Below are positions 35,702 to 44,367 of a DNA stretch of 64,000 bases, piece after piece; position 1 is the stretch's first letter, and the number at the start of each line of letters is the position of its first letter. The notes beneath the pieces were generated by a model. The model saw only the letters and a program-made list of their open reading frames with translations, searched no databases and was not told the origin of the DNA. The stretch comes from an uncultured Polaribacter sp. GTDB taxonomy: Bacteria; Bacteroidota; Bacteroidia; Flavobacteriales; Flavobacteriaceae. The stretch is taken from the NCBI GenBank assembly GCA_943846595.1, contig OX044355.1:2223501-2287500 (forward strand). Reading direction: 5' to 3'. A program made the translations under genes and the position numbers.

Positions 35702-37603
35702 ATGAGAAAAAATTTCTTTCATACCCTTTTCAGTATTCTTCTTTTGATATCTTGTAATACGAAAACTGAAGACACCTATGTAGCAGATCATTACAACAAA
35801 CAAGAAGTAACGATTGCCATGCGAGACGGTGTAAAACTGCACACTACTATTTATACTCCTAAAGATACTTCCAAAACATATCCTATTCTATTGCAAAGAA
35901 CACCGTATAGTGCTGGACCTTATGGGGAAGGAAAGATGAAGACCAAAATTGGTCCAAATGTGCACTTAATGAAAGAAGGAAACATTGTGGTTTACCAAGA
36001 TGTTCGCGGGCGTTGGATGAGTGAAGGGGTTTATGACAACATGCGGGCCTATCTACCAAATAAAAAAGAAAACGAATCGGATGAGGCTTCTGACACCTAT
36101 GACACGATTGATTGGTTGGTAAAAAATATTGAAAACAATAATGGAAATGTAGGTACTTGGGGAATTTCATATCCTGGCCACTATGCAACCGTTTCTACAA
36201 TTGATGCACATCCCGCTCTAAAAGCAGCTTCTCCACAAGCTTGTATTGGTGATTTTTTCTTTGATGATTTCCACCACAATGGTGCTTTTTTATTGAGTTA
36301 TTTCAAAGCCATTTCATTGTTTGGAACTTATAAAGATACCCCAACTGATAAAGCATGGTATTCTTTTCCTGAAATGAATTCAAATGATCAATATCAATTT
36401 TTTCTTGATAAAGGACCTCTGAAAAACCTAAATGAATATTTTCAATATGAAAAATTAGATGTCCAAACTGCCTCCACAAAAACAGTAATAGATGATTTTT
36501 TCTGGAAAGAAATTACAGAACACCCAAATTATGATTCTGTATGGCAAAGCAAAGGAATCATTCAACACTTAGACAAAGTACCCGCTTCTGTAGCAACAAT
36601 GATTGTTGGAGGATGGTTTGATGCCGAAGATTTGTATGGTCCCTTAGAAACCTACAAAGCCATCGAAAAGAATGGGGTTGGCAATTACAACACCCTGGTT
36701 TTTGGTCCTTGGGATCACGGAAAATGGGCAAAAGATGTCGTAAAAAATACCGTAGGTAATTATTATTTTGGCGATTCTATTTCCTTAAAATTTCAAAAGG
36801 AAATCGAAACCAATTTCTTCAATCACTTTTTGAAAGGAAAAGGGGATCAAAAGACCAGTTTGCCAGAAGCTTATGTTTTTGATTCTGGAAAAAAAGAATG
36901 GAAAAGTTATGATGCTTGGCCACCCAGTAATGTAATAAAACAAGACTGGTTTTTATCTGAGAACCAGTCCCTAACTTCAGAAAGAAAAGCAACAAAGGGG
37001 ATTCAATTCATTAGCGACATTAAAAACCCTGTTCCCTATTCTGAGGATATTAAAACGGTTTTCACACCAAGAAAATACATGACGGATGACCAACGATTTG
37101 CTGGACGAAGACCGGATGTATTAGTTTTTGAAACAGAAACTTTAACGGAAGATCTTACCTTGGCGGGCGATATTTTAGCAAAATTAAAGGTAGCCACCAC
37201 AGGTACAGCTGCCGATTGGATTGTAAAGGTCATTGATGTGCATCCTTCAGACATGGAAGAGAATAACAAAGACCTACAGGATCATTTAAAAATGAGCAAT
37301 TATCATTTAATGGTTAGAAGTGAAGTATTACGTGGCCGTTTTAGAAATAGTTTCGAGAATCCGGAACCCTTTGTCGCCAACACGAAGACGTCCGTAAATA
37401 TTCAATTGCAGGATGTTTTTCACACCTTTAAAAAAGGACATAAATTACAAGTGCAAGTGCAGAGTACATGGTTTCCCTTAATTGATTTGAATCCACAAAC
37501 CTATGTAGACAATATCTTTAAAGCATCGGAGGAAGATTTTAAAACGCAAACGCACACTGTTTTTACGGATTCGAGTATTGAATTTTCGGTGTTGAAAAAT
37601 TAA
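35702..37603 (+). CDS. CocE/NonD-family serine hydrolase (X-Pro dipeptidyl-peptidase type), lipoprotein
   Basis: This is an alpha/beta hydrolase of the S15/CocE group, 633 residues from the ATG at 35702. The start gives a lipoprotein signal (MRKNFFHTLFSILLLISC, Cys18). The nucleophile is in TWGISYPGHYA (Ser near 155), the acidic residue is in GGWFDAEDLYGP, and the His is in FGPWDHGKW. The C-terminal jelly-roll domain is present. Members act as acylases, peptidases or esterases; the substrate cannot be told. A DUF4375 gene follows after 3 bp and is probably cotranscribed. Confidence 0.88.
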   Translation: MRKNFFHTLFSILLLISCNTKTEDTYVADHYNKQEVTIAMRDGVKLHTTIYTPKDTSKTYPILLQRTPYSAGPYGEGKMKTKIGPNVHLMKEGNIVVYQDVRGRWMSEGVYDNMRAYLPNKKENESDEASDTYDTIDWLVKNIENNNGNVGTWGISYPGHYATVSTIDAHPALKAASPQACIGDFFFDDFHHNGAFLLSYFKAISLFGTYKDTPTDKAWYSFPEMNSNDQYQFFLDKGPLKNLNEYFQYEKLDVQTASTKTVIDDFFWKEITEHPNYDSVWQSKGIIQHLDKVPASVATMIVGGWFDAEDLYGPLETYKAIEKNGVGNYNTLVFGPWDHGKWAKDVVKNTVGNYYFGDSISLKFQKEIETNFFNHFLKGKGDQKTSLPEAYVFDSGKKEWKSYDAWPPSNVIKQDWFLSENQSLTSERKATKGIQFISDIKNPVPYSEDIKTVFTPRKYMTDDQRFAGRRPDVLVFETETLTEDLTLAGDILAKLKVATTGTAADWIVKVIDVHPSDMEENNKDLQDHLKMSNYHLMVRSEVLRGRFRNSFENPEPFVANTKTSVNIQLQDVFHTFKKGHKLQVQVQSTWFPLIDLNPQTYVDNIFKASEEDFKTQTHTVFTDSSIEFSVLKN

Positions 37604-37606
37604 TCC

Positions 37607-38062
37607 ATGTCCTCTACAGAAATTGCGCTTTTACTAAACAATGATCTAGAAAAAATCACCAGAATTGGTGAAATTATAGGGAATAAAATTCCTGAAAGGG
37701 ATGTGTTCACAACACTAAACGACTACGAGAAAACATTTATTTATATTGATATTTTTGAAAATCATACCACAAATGGGGGTTTCGAAGAGTTTTTCTGGAA
37801 TTCTTCGGGACAGTTTTCTCATGAAATATTAGCCGCCTATGAAGCAATTGGCGCCACAAAAACAGCCACCTTAATTTACAACGCTTTTAAAGAATTCGGC
37901 GAAATTCCAATCCCCAAAGACCATGCCTTCAGAAAAAAAATTCTTACCGAATTAAATTCGAATGCCTGGGACACCTTGGACCAAGCATTTTATAAAAGTA
38001 AGGAAGCTATTGTGCCGTTGGTTCTCCTTTTTGTGGCAAAAAATAGTGCTTATTTTGATTGA
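37607..38062 (+). CDS. DUF4375 protein
   Basis: This 151-residue soluble protein has the DUF4375 core (TTNGGFEEFFWNSSGQFSHEIL near residue 52, and a Tyr/Glu-rich helix after it). It starts 3 bp after the CocE-like hydrolase stop, indicating translational coupling. The function is unknown. No signal peptide is seen, so it is probably cytoplasmic. Confidence 0.75.
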   Translation: MSSTEIALLLNNDLEKITRIGEIIGNKIPERDVFTTLNDYEKTFIYIDIFENHTTNGGFEEFFWNSSGQFSHEILAAYEAIGATKTATLIYNAFKEFGEIPIPKDHAFRKKILTELNSNAWDTLDQAFYKSKEAIVPLVLLFVAKNSAYFD

Positions 38063-38212
38063 TAAACGCGATATCTTACTATGCGATCTAATGGCCTTAT
38101 TCTTTTTAATTGTTTGTGCGATGCTGTAAAACGATATATTTACTTGATATAAATATGTGAATTATTTTCTTTCTTGTACTTTAGAGCGGAAATGTGAAAA
38201 CATCAAATAATC

Positions 38213-39319
38213 ATGAAAAAAAATTTAAAAAAAAGAGTGCTCTTTTCAATACTCCTTTTACTCGCAATGTATATTGCGAATATTTTTATTAGTACTGGTT
38301 TTTTTAGAACAATCGAAAATACTTTTGATGGCAGCATTTTACAAGAAATAAAAATAGCGGGTGCGGAAGACATTACCATTAGTCAAACAGATCATTTTGC
38401 AATTGTTTCTGCGACCGCAAGAAAAAAAATTCCAACGACGCAACAAGAAAATGGCGGACTGTATTATATAGACCTAACCGATACAAATTACCAACCAATA
38501 GTACTTACAAAAAACTTTGAAAAGCCTTTTGCTCCTCACGGAATTTCTATCTTCAAGAAGGATAGTAGTTATACGGTTGCCGCCATCAACCATACCAAGG
38601 AAGGTGAGTTTATTGAAATTTTCGAATTGATTGGTCGGGAATTAACACATCAAAAAACATTGAAAAACGAACGCATCTTTAGTCCAAATGACCTTGTTCT
38701 TTTAGATGAAAATCGTTTTTACTTCACCAATGATCATAAATATAAAGAAGGTATTCTTCGCTTAGCTGAAGACTATTTGGGCTTGGCAGTTTCAAATGTG
38801 GTGTATTATGATGGGGAGAATTACAGCGAAGTTGCAGACGGAATTGCCTATGCAAATGGAATCAATTATGATGTAAAAAGAAGGTTGCTATTTGTAGCAT
38901 CTCCCAGAGATTTTTTGGTGAAAGTATATCAAAAAAATGAAGATCATACGTTAACTTTCATTGAAAATATTGACTGTAAAACAGGTGTTGATAATATTGA
39001 ATTTGATACGGAGAATACCCTTTGGATTGGTGCACATCCAAGTCTATTGGATTTTAACGCCTACGCAAAGGGAGACAAAGCGATTGCTCCCTCAGAAATC
39101 ATAAAAATCAATTATATTGAAAAAGGAAACTACAATCTCGAGCAAGTTTACATGGAAGATGGGTCTACAATGGCTGCAGCTACGGTAGCAGCTCCTTATG
39201 GAAATCTTATTTTGGCAGGGAATGTAATGGATGCGCAATTTTTAATTCTTAAAAGCAATGAATTATTGAGCAAAAAACAACCATTTTCGAAAAAGAAAAC
39301 GACCCCTCCTCCCCAATAA
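38213..39319 (+). CDS. Paraoxonase/arylesterase-like beta-propeller protein
   Basis: This protein resembles the serum paraoxonase/SMP-30 fold family. After an N-terminal anchor (VLFSILLLLAMYIANIFI) come propeller landmarks: PFAPHGISIF, FSPNDLVLLDENRFYFTNDH (metal-binding Asn/Asp), and YANGINYD. It probably hydrolyses lactones or esters in the envelope. The family part ends near 'MDAQFLILK'. The remaining ~18 residues (LSKKQPFSKKKTTPPPQ) look foreign, and the same reading is continued out of frame by the remnant that follows. The native C-terminus may therefore have been altered. Confidence 0.75.
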   Translation: MKKNLKKRVLFSILLLLAMYIANIFISTGFFRTIENTFDGSILQEIKIAGAEDITISQTDHFAIVSATARKKIPTTQQENGGLYYIDLTDTNYQPIVLTKNFEKPFAPHGISIFKKDSSYTVAAINHTKEGEFIEIFELIGRELTHQKTLKNERIFSPNDLVLLDENRFYFTNDHKYKEGILRLAEDYLGLAVSNVVYYDGENYSEVADGIAYANGINYDVKRRLLFVASPRDFLVKVYQKNEDHTLTFIENIDCKTGVDNIEFDTENTLWIGAHPSLLDFNAYAKGDKAIAPSEIIKINYIEKGNYNLEQVYMEDGSTMAAATVAAPYGNLILAGNVMDAQFLILKSNELLSKKQPFSKKKTTPPPQ

Positions 39320-39493
39320 TGAGGTTTTTTTGTACCATTTGGATGGAAAAGAAATTGCTCCTGAAGATTTGATTGAGATTCCTAACACACAGATAAAATC
39401 TGTTGGGGGCTTTAAATAAGAAAAGAGGTTTCAAAATATACCAACAAAAAGTACGATGGGGTCATTCTCATCGAAATAAAAAAAGAAAAATAA
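39315..39493 (+). pseudogene. Decayed C-terminal end of an M56/BlaR1- or TonB-plug-like protein
   Basis: In the +1 frame relative to the paraoxonase-like gene, NNEVFLYHLDGKEIAPED and LIEIPNTQIKSV read like the C-terminal domain of Bacteroidota M56-family membrane peptidases ('DGKEIS..DLPNxIES(I/V)'). This frame stops at 39417. Another frame then gives KEVSKYTNKKYDGVILIEI and stops at TAA 39491-39493, matching the usual 'KY..KxxDGVIxI..KK' ending. At least two indels separate the pieces. The final stop overlaps the ATG of the next gene (TAATG), suggesting the former gene was coupled to it. Confidence 0.6.
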
Positions 39494-40107
39494 TGCGAAA
39501 AATCATTTCCTTCATTACCCTGATATTACTAATGTCGGCATGTAACTCTCAAAGAAAAAAAACCTTGATTGGTGCTATAGAATACCAACAAAAACTAAAT
39601 GAAAGTTATAAAGACGGCTCTAAGTCACCTTTGAAAAAGAACGATTTAAAAAACTTTAAAGGCCTCGAATTTTATCCTGTAGACAGTTCTTTTATTGTAA
39701 CCGCTAGATTGACGAAAACAAAGGATGCCACAACTTTTGAGATGGCGACTACGACAGACAGAAAACCATTGTACAAAGAATACGGTATTTTAACTTTTAC
39801 CTTAAAAGGAATCGATTGTTCGCTAACGGTTTACCAAAGTCAAGATGATCTCCGGGATGAAAAATACAAAGACTTCCTCTTTTTGCCTTTTACAGACAAT
39901 TCTTCTGGAAACGGTTCTTATGCGGGGGGACGCTACATGGATGTGATGACTACAGACGAGAAAACTGATGGAACGATTGTCTTAAACTTTAACAACAGCT
40001 ACAATCCTTATTGTGCTTATAATGAAAAATATTCTTGTCCATTAACACCGAGACAAAATCATTTGTCTTTAGCTGTAAAAGCAGGAATTAAAGATTTCAA
40101 AAAATAG
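39493..40107 (+). CDS. DUF1684 lipoprotein
   Basis: The ATG at 39493 gives a lipoprotein signal (MRKIISFITLILLMSAC, Cys17). The mature protein follows DUF1684: LKNFKGLEFYPVDSSFIVTA, YKEYGILTFTLKGIDCSLTVYQS, LFLPFTDNSSGNGSYAGGRYMDV, then FNNSYNPYCAYNEKYSCPL. The G-x-x-Y-x-x-G-R-Y-x-D and Cys-containing NPYCAY motifs are diagnostic. The function is unknown; it is likely periplasmic. It is ~205 residues from this start, and the start overlaps the stop of the remnant upstream. Confidence 0.85.
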   Translation: MRKIISFITLILLMSACNSQRKKTLIGAIEYQQKLNESYKDGSKSPLKKNDLKNFKGLEFYPVDSSFIVTARLTKTKDATTFEMATTTDRKPLYKEYGILTFTLKGIDCSLTVYQSQDDLRDEKYKDFLFLPFTDNSSGNGSYAGGRYMDVMTTDEKTDGTIVLNFNNSYNPYCAYNEKYSCPLTPRQNHLSLAVKAGIKDFKK

Positions 40108-40147
40108 CGATCTCAAGTTCAGAATCGTTATTCAAATACTTTGCGGT

Positions 40148-40849
40148 TTAAGAGTCGATAGAAATATCACTTATTAAGTCTAATTTTATGGCTTTTTCTA
40201 AAGCCTCCAAATAAGGATTCCGAACCTTCAACTTTGTTGCAGCGTGTGCTTTTTTATTTAATTTGGAAGACATTTCTGCAACTTTTATGGCGGTCTCCAT
40301 CAATTGTGATTCTGGAACAATACGATCTAAAAAACCAGCAGCAAGGGCTTGTTTCGAATTAAATATTTCCGCATTGTTTATACTTCGATTCAGGTACACT
40401 TCTGATAAACGAGATTTTGCAATTGCGATTCCAGCATGGTGCATGGTCATCCCAATCATAACTTCATTTAAACCAATTTTAAAAGGGCCATCTACGCCAA
40501 TTCTATAATCGGATGACAATAATAAAAAAGCGCCTTTGGCAATCGCATGTCCGGAACATGCAATGATAATCGGCTGAGGAAAGGACAGCATTCGTAAAGA
40601 TAATTTTGATCCTTTGGTAACTAATTCTTTTGCCGATTCTGGAGATTTTGTCATTATTTTCAAATCAAATCCTGCAGAAAAAATACCGCTTTGACCTGTT
40701 AAAATGACAACTTTATTTTCTTTTTCAGCAGTATCTAAGCCGCTATTTAAACCTTCAATAACTTTATGATTGATTGCATTTGCTTTTCCATTTACAATGG
40801 TAATAACAGCATACTGCTCTTCGGATTGGTAAGTAACAAATTCGTTCAT
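40148..40849 (-). CDS. Enoyl-CoA hydratase/isomerase (crotonase) family protein
   Basis: This is a 233-residue crotonase-fold protein. It has the oxyanion-hole segments FSAGFDLKIM and ACSGHAIAKGAFLLL, plus the Gly-rich helix of the superfamily. The two catalytic Glu residues of classical enoyl-CoA hydratase are not in their usual places (LNEVMIGMTM is the closest). Thus a hydratase, isomerase or thioesterase-like activity cannot be decided. It is monocistronic; the convergent DUF1684 gene ends 41 bp away. Confidence 0.8.
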   Translation of the reverse strand: MNEFVTYQSEEQYAVITIVNGKANAINHKVIEGLNSGLDTAEKENKVVILTGQSGIFSAGFDLKIMTKSPESAKELVTKGSKLSLRMLSFPQPIIIACSGHAIAKGAFLLLSSDYRIGVDGPFKIGLNEVMIGMTMHHAGIAIAKSRLSEVYLNRSINNAEIFNSKQALAAGFLDRIVPESQLMETAIKVAEMSSKLNKKAHAATKLKVRNPYLEALEKAIKLDLISDISIDS

Positions 40850-40893
40850 TGATATTTTTAAAATTAGTGAAAAATGGAGTTTTAGATTACTAT

Positions 40894-41265
40894 TTAAAGT
40901 AATTTAACTACAAAAATTCCTGCGAACACGGCTAAAAAACCGATCACAAAACTGGCAATGGTATAAACCACAAAGCTTGTAAAATCTCCCGATTTTAAAA
41001 ACAAGTGATTCTCATACGCAAAGGCTGAAAAAGTGGTAAATCCACCACAAAAACCAGTGGCAAGTAGTAAGGTTGAGTTCTGACTGAGGGTTTCATTTTT
41101 AGCTGCTAGGCCCAAAATAATTCCAATCAATAAACTTCCTAGAACATTGGCTGCAAAAGTTCCGTAGGGCATACCATTTTCGGTTGCATTCAACCATTTT
41201 CCAATTCCATAGCGTAAAACGCTACCAAATCCACCGCCAACAAATACAAAAAGCAACTGTTTCAT
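40894..41265 (-). CDS. crcB: Fluoride channel CrcB (Fluc)
   Basis: CrcB is a small dual-topology membrane channel that exports fluoride. Its 123 residues have four hydrophobic segments. Diagnostic motifs are GGGFGSVLRYG at the N-terminus, YGTFAANVLGS and GFCGGFTTFSAFAYE (the Phe-box and Ser/Thr track). No fluoride riboswitch was seen in the short space upstream. It shares the minus strand with the DUF1599 gene upstream (50 bp apart). Confidence 0.93.
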   Translation of the reverse strand: MKQLLFVFVGGGFGSVLRYGIGKWLNATENGMPYGTFAANVLGSLLIGIILGLAAKNETLSQNSTLLLATGFCGGFTTFSAFAYENHLFLKSGDFTSFVVYTIASFVIGFLAVFAGIFVVKLL

Positions 41266-41314
41266 TATCGTTTCATTTTATCAATCCTTGGATTTTTTTA
41301 TTGAACAAAGCGCA

Positions 41315-41851
41315 CTAGTCTACCAGGTGAATCATGGCAAAAACAGCATAATTAATCATGTCTTGATAATTGGCATCAATGCCCTCAGAAACAATGGTCT
41401 TCCCTTTGTTATCCTCAATTTGTTTCACCCTTAATAATTTTTGCAAAATGAGGTCGGTCAATGAAGAAACTCGCATGTCCCGCCATGCTTCTCCGTAATC
41501 ATGATTTTTATTGAGCATTAGTTCTTTGGTAATCGTGCTATGTTTGTCAAACAACAAGGTGGCTGCTTCTGTATTTAAATCTGGGGTTTCTACAACACCA
41601 TTTTCTAACTGAATTAAGGCCATGATCGAATAGTTGATAATTCCAATAAATTCCGATTTCTCGCCTTCAGCTACTTTTTGCACCTCGTTTTCTTGCAACT
41701 GACGAATTCTTTGCGCTTTGATAAAAATCTGATCTGTAAGAGATGGCAATCTTAATATGCGCCATGCACTCCCATAATCGCTCATTTTTTTCATGAACAA
41801 ACTTCTACATTCGGTTATTACTGCGTCATATTGTTTTGAGGTTTCCTGCAT
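41315..41851 (-). CDS. DUF1599 protein
   Basis: This 178-residue cytoplasmic protein has two DUF1599 repeats. The first is SDYGSAWRILRLPSLTDQI and the second is HDYGEAWRDMRVSSLTDLIL; each is followed by a K-x-x-R-x-x-Q motif. The pattern Y-G-x-A-W-R is diagnostic. The ATG at 41851 is preferred over a GTG 6 bp upstream. The function is unknown. In related genomes this family sits near folP; here it is divergent from the LOG gene, whose neighbour is folP. Confidence 0.85.
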   Translation of the reverse strand: MQETSKQYDAVITECRSLFMKKMSDYGSAWRILRLPSLTDQIFIKAQRIRQLQENEVQKVAEGEKSEFIGIINYSIMALIQLENGVVETPDLNTEAATLLFDKHSTITKELMLNKNHDYGEAWRDMRVSSLTDLILQKLLRVKQIEDNKGKTIVSEGIDANYQDMINYAVFAMIHLVD

Positions 41852-41939
41852 CTTCACTATTTAAAAAAGTATTTTACCAAATGTAGTAAATCTTAAAAGC
41901 ATTTCATTTATTTTTACCTTAAATTTATCAATCACCTCT

Positions 41940-42521
41940 ATGAATAAAATTGTTGTTTTTTGTGGCTCTAGTTTAGGATTTAATCCGATTTATAAAGAAG
42001 CTGCTATCTCCTTAGGAAATTATTTTGCCGAAAACAAAATTGGATTAGTCTATGGTGGTGGAAAAATTGGAATGATGGGCGTATTGTCGTCTACAATTTT
42101 AGCGCAAAAAGGGGAAGTAATTGGAGTGATTCCAAAACTCTTAGAAAAAGAGGAAGTGCTTCATACAGGCGTTGAAGAAATGATTGTGTGTAAAACCATG
42201 AGTGAGCGTAAGGTTATTATGAGCAAATTGGTGGATGGATACATTACATTGCCTGGAGGTTTTGGCACTTTGGATGAACTTTTTGAAGCATTAACTTTAG
42301 GGCAATTGCACATAGAGCAAAAACCCATTGGACTGTTGAATGTCAATGGTTTTTTTGATGCAATACTTCTCCAATTGGATAAAATGGTGGAAGAAGGATA
42401 TGTAAAACAAGACAATAGAAACCTATTAATTGTAGAGGCCTCAGTGACTGAATTGATGAAAAAAATGCACCAATATACCGCTCCAAAAATAAGTCCTGTA
42501 ATTCAAAAAGTTGTTTCATAA
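41940..42521 (+). CDS. LOG-family Rossmann protein (cytokinin-riboside-phosphate phosphoribohydrolase-like)
   Basis: This 193-residue member of the TIGR00730/LOG family hydrolyses nucleoside 5'-monophosphates to free base and ribose phosphate. The catalytic motif PGGFGTLDELFE (around residue 104) matches PGGxGTxxE. The N-terminal Rossmann opening VVFCGSSLGFNP is typical, as is MSERKVIM. The stop codon directly abuts the folP start (42522), so it is translated with it. Confidence 0.9.
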   Translation: MNKIVVFCGSSLGFNPIYKEAAISLGNYFAENKIGLVYGGGKIGMMGVLSSTILAQKGEVIGVIPKLLEKEEVLHTGVEEMIVCKTMSERKVIMSKLVDGYITLPGGFGTLDELFEALTLGQLHIEQKPIGLLNVNGFFDAILLQLDKMVEEGYVKQDNRNLLIVEASVTELMKKMHQYTAPKISPVIQKVVS

Positions 42522-43343
42522 ATGACCATTAACTGTAAAGGAAACTTAATTGATTTGTCGGAACCCAAAGTGATGGGGATTTTAAACATTACTCCTGATT
42601 CGTTTTTTGATGGTGGCGCCTATAAAAATGAAGCTGCGATTCTGGATCAGGTTGAAAAAATGCTTTCTGAAGGTGCTACTTTTATTGATGTTGGTGCGTA
42701 TTCTTCGCGTCCAGGAGCGGCACATGTTTCGGAAGAAGAAGAGTTAAAAAGAATCCTCCCAGTGATTCAATTGTTGGTTCAAAAGTTTCCAAATATTCTT
42801 ATTTCTGTGGATACTTTTAGGAGTAAAATCGCCCAAGAATGTGTCTTAGTGGGTGCGGCAATAATCAATGATATTTCTGGCGGAAATATGGATCCCAAAA
42901 TGTTTCAAACAGTTGCCAAATTGCAAGTTCCTTATATTGTAATGCACATGTTGGGAACACCTCAAAACATGCAAAAAAACCCGATTTATAAATCGGTTAC
43001 ACATGAATTAATTTCATTTTTTGCAGACAAAATTCATCAATTACATGTATTAAAAGTAAACGATGTGCTTATCGATGTTGGTTTTGGCTTTGGAAAAGCA
43101 CCCGCTCACAATTTTGAATTGCTTAAAAATTTAGCGCTTTTCAAAAACATAGAAGTTCCTATTCTCATTGGAGTTTCCAGAAAATCGATGCTGTACAAAA
43201 CCCTAGATATTTCTGCACAGGAAGCACTAAATGCAACAACATCTGCAAATACGATTGCCCTTCTAAATGGCGCAAACATCCTACGGGTTCACGATGTAAA
43301 AGAAGCTGTAGAAGCCGTCAAAATCGTCGCTCAAATTCGTTAA
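42522..43343 (+). CDS. folP: Dihydropteroate synthase
   Basis: FolP joins p-aminobenzoate with 6-hydroxymethyl-dihydropterin diphosphate in folate synthesis. The motifs are GILNITPDSFFDGG (loop 1), DVGAYSSRPGA (loop 2, in place of GGESTRPG), NDISGGNMD (substrate pocket) and IGVSRKSM (loop with Lys/Ser). The 273 residues fit a monofunctional enzyme. It starts immediately after the LOG gene stop without spacing. cdaA follows 230 bp downstream, the usual order in Bacteroidota. Confidence 0.95.
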   Translation: MTINCKGNLIDLSEPKVMGILNITPDSFFDGGAYKNEAAILDQVEKMLSEGATFIDVGAYSSRPGAAHVSEEEELKRILPVIQLLVQKFPNILISVDTFRSKIAQECVLVGAAIINDISGGNMDPKMFQTVAKLQVPYIVMHMLGTPQNMQKNPIYKSVTHELISFFADKIHQLHVLKVNDVLIDVGFGFGKAPAHNFELLKNLALFKNIEVPILIGVSRKSMLYKTLDISAQEALNATTSANTIALLNGANILRVHDVKEAVEAVKIVAQIR

Positions 43344-43352
43344 TTTCCACCC

Positions 43353-43523
43353 TTAAGAATGGAATAGATTGATTTTATTTTTATTCTTTTTGTAAGCTTC
43401 AATTTTGACTGTATTTATATAATACTGTTCCGTTTTTGAAAAGGTATCTGTATCATATTTATTGAAAGACCGAAGCAAGTAGATTCTTGTATTCTTATTA
43501 TCCAATGCAGAAATCAAGGACTG
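43353..43523 (-). pseudogene. Possible C-terminal ORF remnant between folP and cdaA
   Basis: A 56-codon minus-strand frame (reading KNTRIYLLRSFNKYDTDTF then YYINTVKIEAYKKNKNKINLF) ends in TAA at 43353-43355 and is closed upstream by a TAG at 43524-43526. No ATG is present. The residue composition looks like genuine coding rather than noise, but no family was recognised. It may be a leftover C-terminus of a deleted gene. Confidence 0.3.
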
Positions 43524-43573
43524 CTATTGCAATGGCGAAATTTATTAGTATTTTAGCAAAATCAATCTCAACT

Positions 43574-44350
43574 ATGTTCGATTTTATTGAATTTTCTTTT
43601 TTAGATTTTTTAGACATTGTATTGGTAGCAACGCTGCTATATTATATCTATAAACTTTTAAAAGGTACTGTAGCTATCAATATTGTTATCGGAATTGCAC
43701 TTATTTTTTTGAGTTGGAGAATTACTTTGGCATTAAGAATGGAGATGTTGAGTGGAATTCTAGGAAAATTACTTTCTGGGGGAGTCATTGCATTGATTAT
43801 TGTTTTTCAACAAGAGATTCGGAAATTTTTATTAATGATTGGATCCACCAATTTTTCAACAAAAAAAAGTTTCTTAAAACAATTGAAATTTTTACAAACA
43901 GAAATTGCCTCTGAAATTGATACCGATACGTTGATCAATGCCAGTAAAAATTTATCAAAAACAAAAACTGGTGCACTAATTGTCATTGAGCGAACCAATA
44001 GTTTAGATTTTTTAATTAATTCTGGTGATGTCATGAATGCCTTAATGAATGAAGCAATTTTACAAAGTATTTTCTACAAAAATAGTCCATTACACGATGG
44101 CGCAACCATCATTAGAGATAATTTTATAGTAGCAACACGTGTGGTACTTCCAGTTTCTAGTAGTGAAAAAATTCCTGCACGATTTGGATTAAGACACCGA
44201 GCAGCCATTGGGGTTTCTGAAAAAACAGACGCAGTTTGTTTGTTGGTTTCGGAAGAGACTGGAGAAGTTTCCTATATTAAAGATGGTGAATTTGAACTCT
44301 TTAAAGATTACAATGAGCTGAATCAGAAAATGAAAAAAGATTTAAGCTAA
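43574..44350 (+). CDS. cdaA: Diadenylate cyclase CdaA
   Basis: This membrane-anchored enzyme makes c-di-AMP from two ATP. From the ATG at 43574 (MFDFIEFSFLDFLDIVLVA) there are three transmembrane segments, then a DAC domain with LHDGATII and RHRAAIGVSE (the DGA and RHR motifs). The longer frame from 43487 adds 29 residues unlike the family. The ~258-residue length is typical. Its position after folP is conserved in Bacteroidota. Confidence 0.94.
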   Translation: MFDFIEFSFLDFLDIVLVATLLYYIYKLLKGTVAINIVIGIALIFLSWRITLALRMEMLSGILGKLLSGGVIALIIVFQQEIRKFLLMIGSTNFSTKKSFLKQLKFLQTEIASEIDTDTLINASKNLSKTKTGALIVIERTNSLDFLINSGDVMNALMNEAILQSIFYKNSPLHDGATIIRDNFIVATRVVLPVSSSEKIPARFGLRHRAAIGVSEKTDAVCLLVSEETGEVSYIKDGEFELFKDYNELNQKMKKDLS

Positions 44351-44367
44351 TCCTTTCTTGACAGCGG

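Noticed and set aside
41266..41314. Fluoride riboswitch upstream of crcB
   Set aside because: The upstream spacer is too short and lacks the conserved pseudoknot-type sequences.
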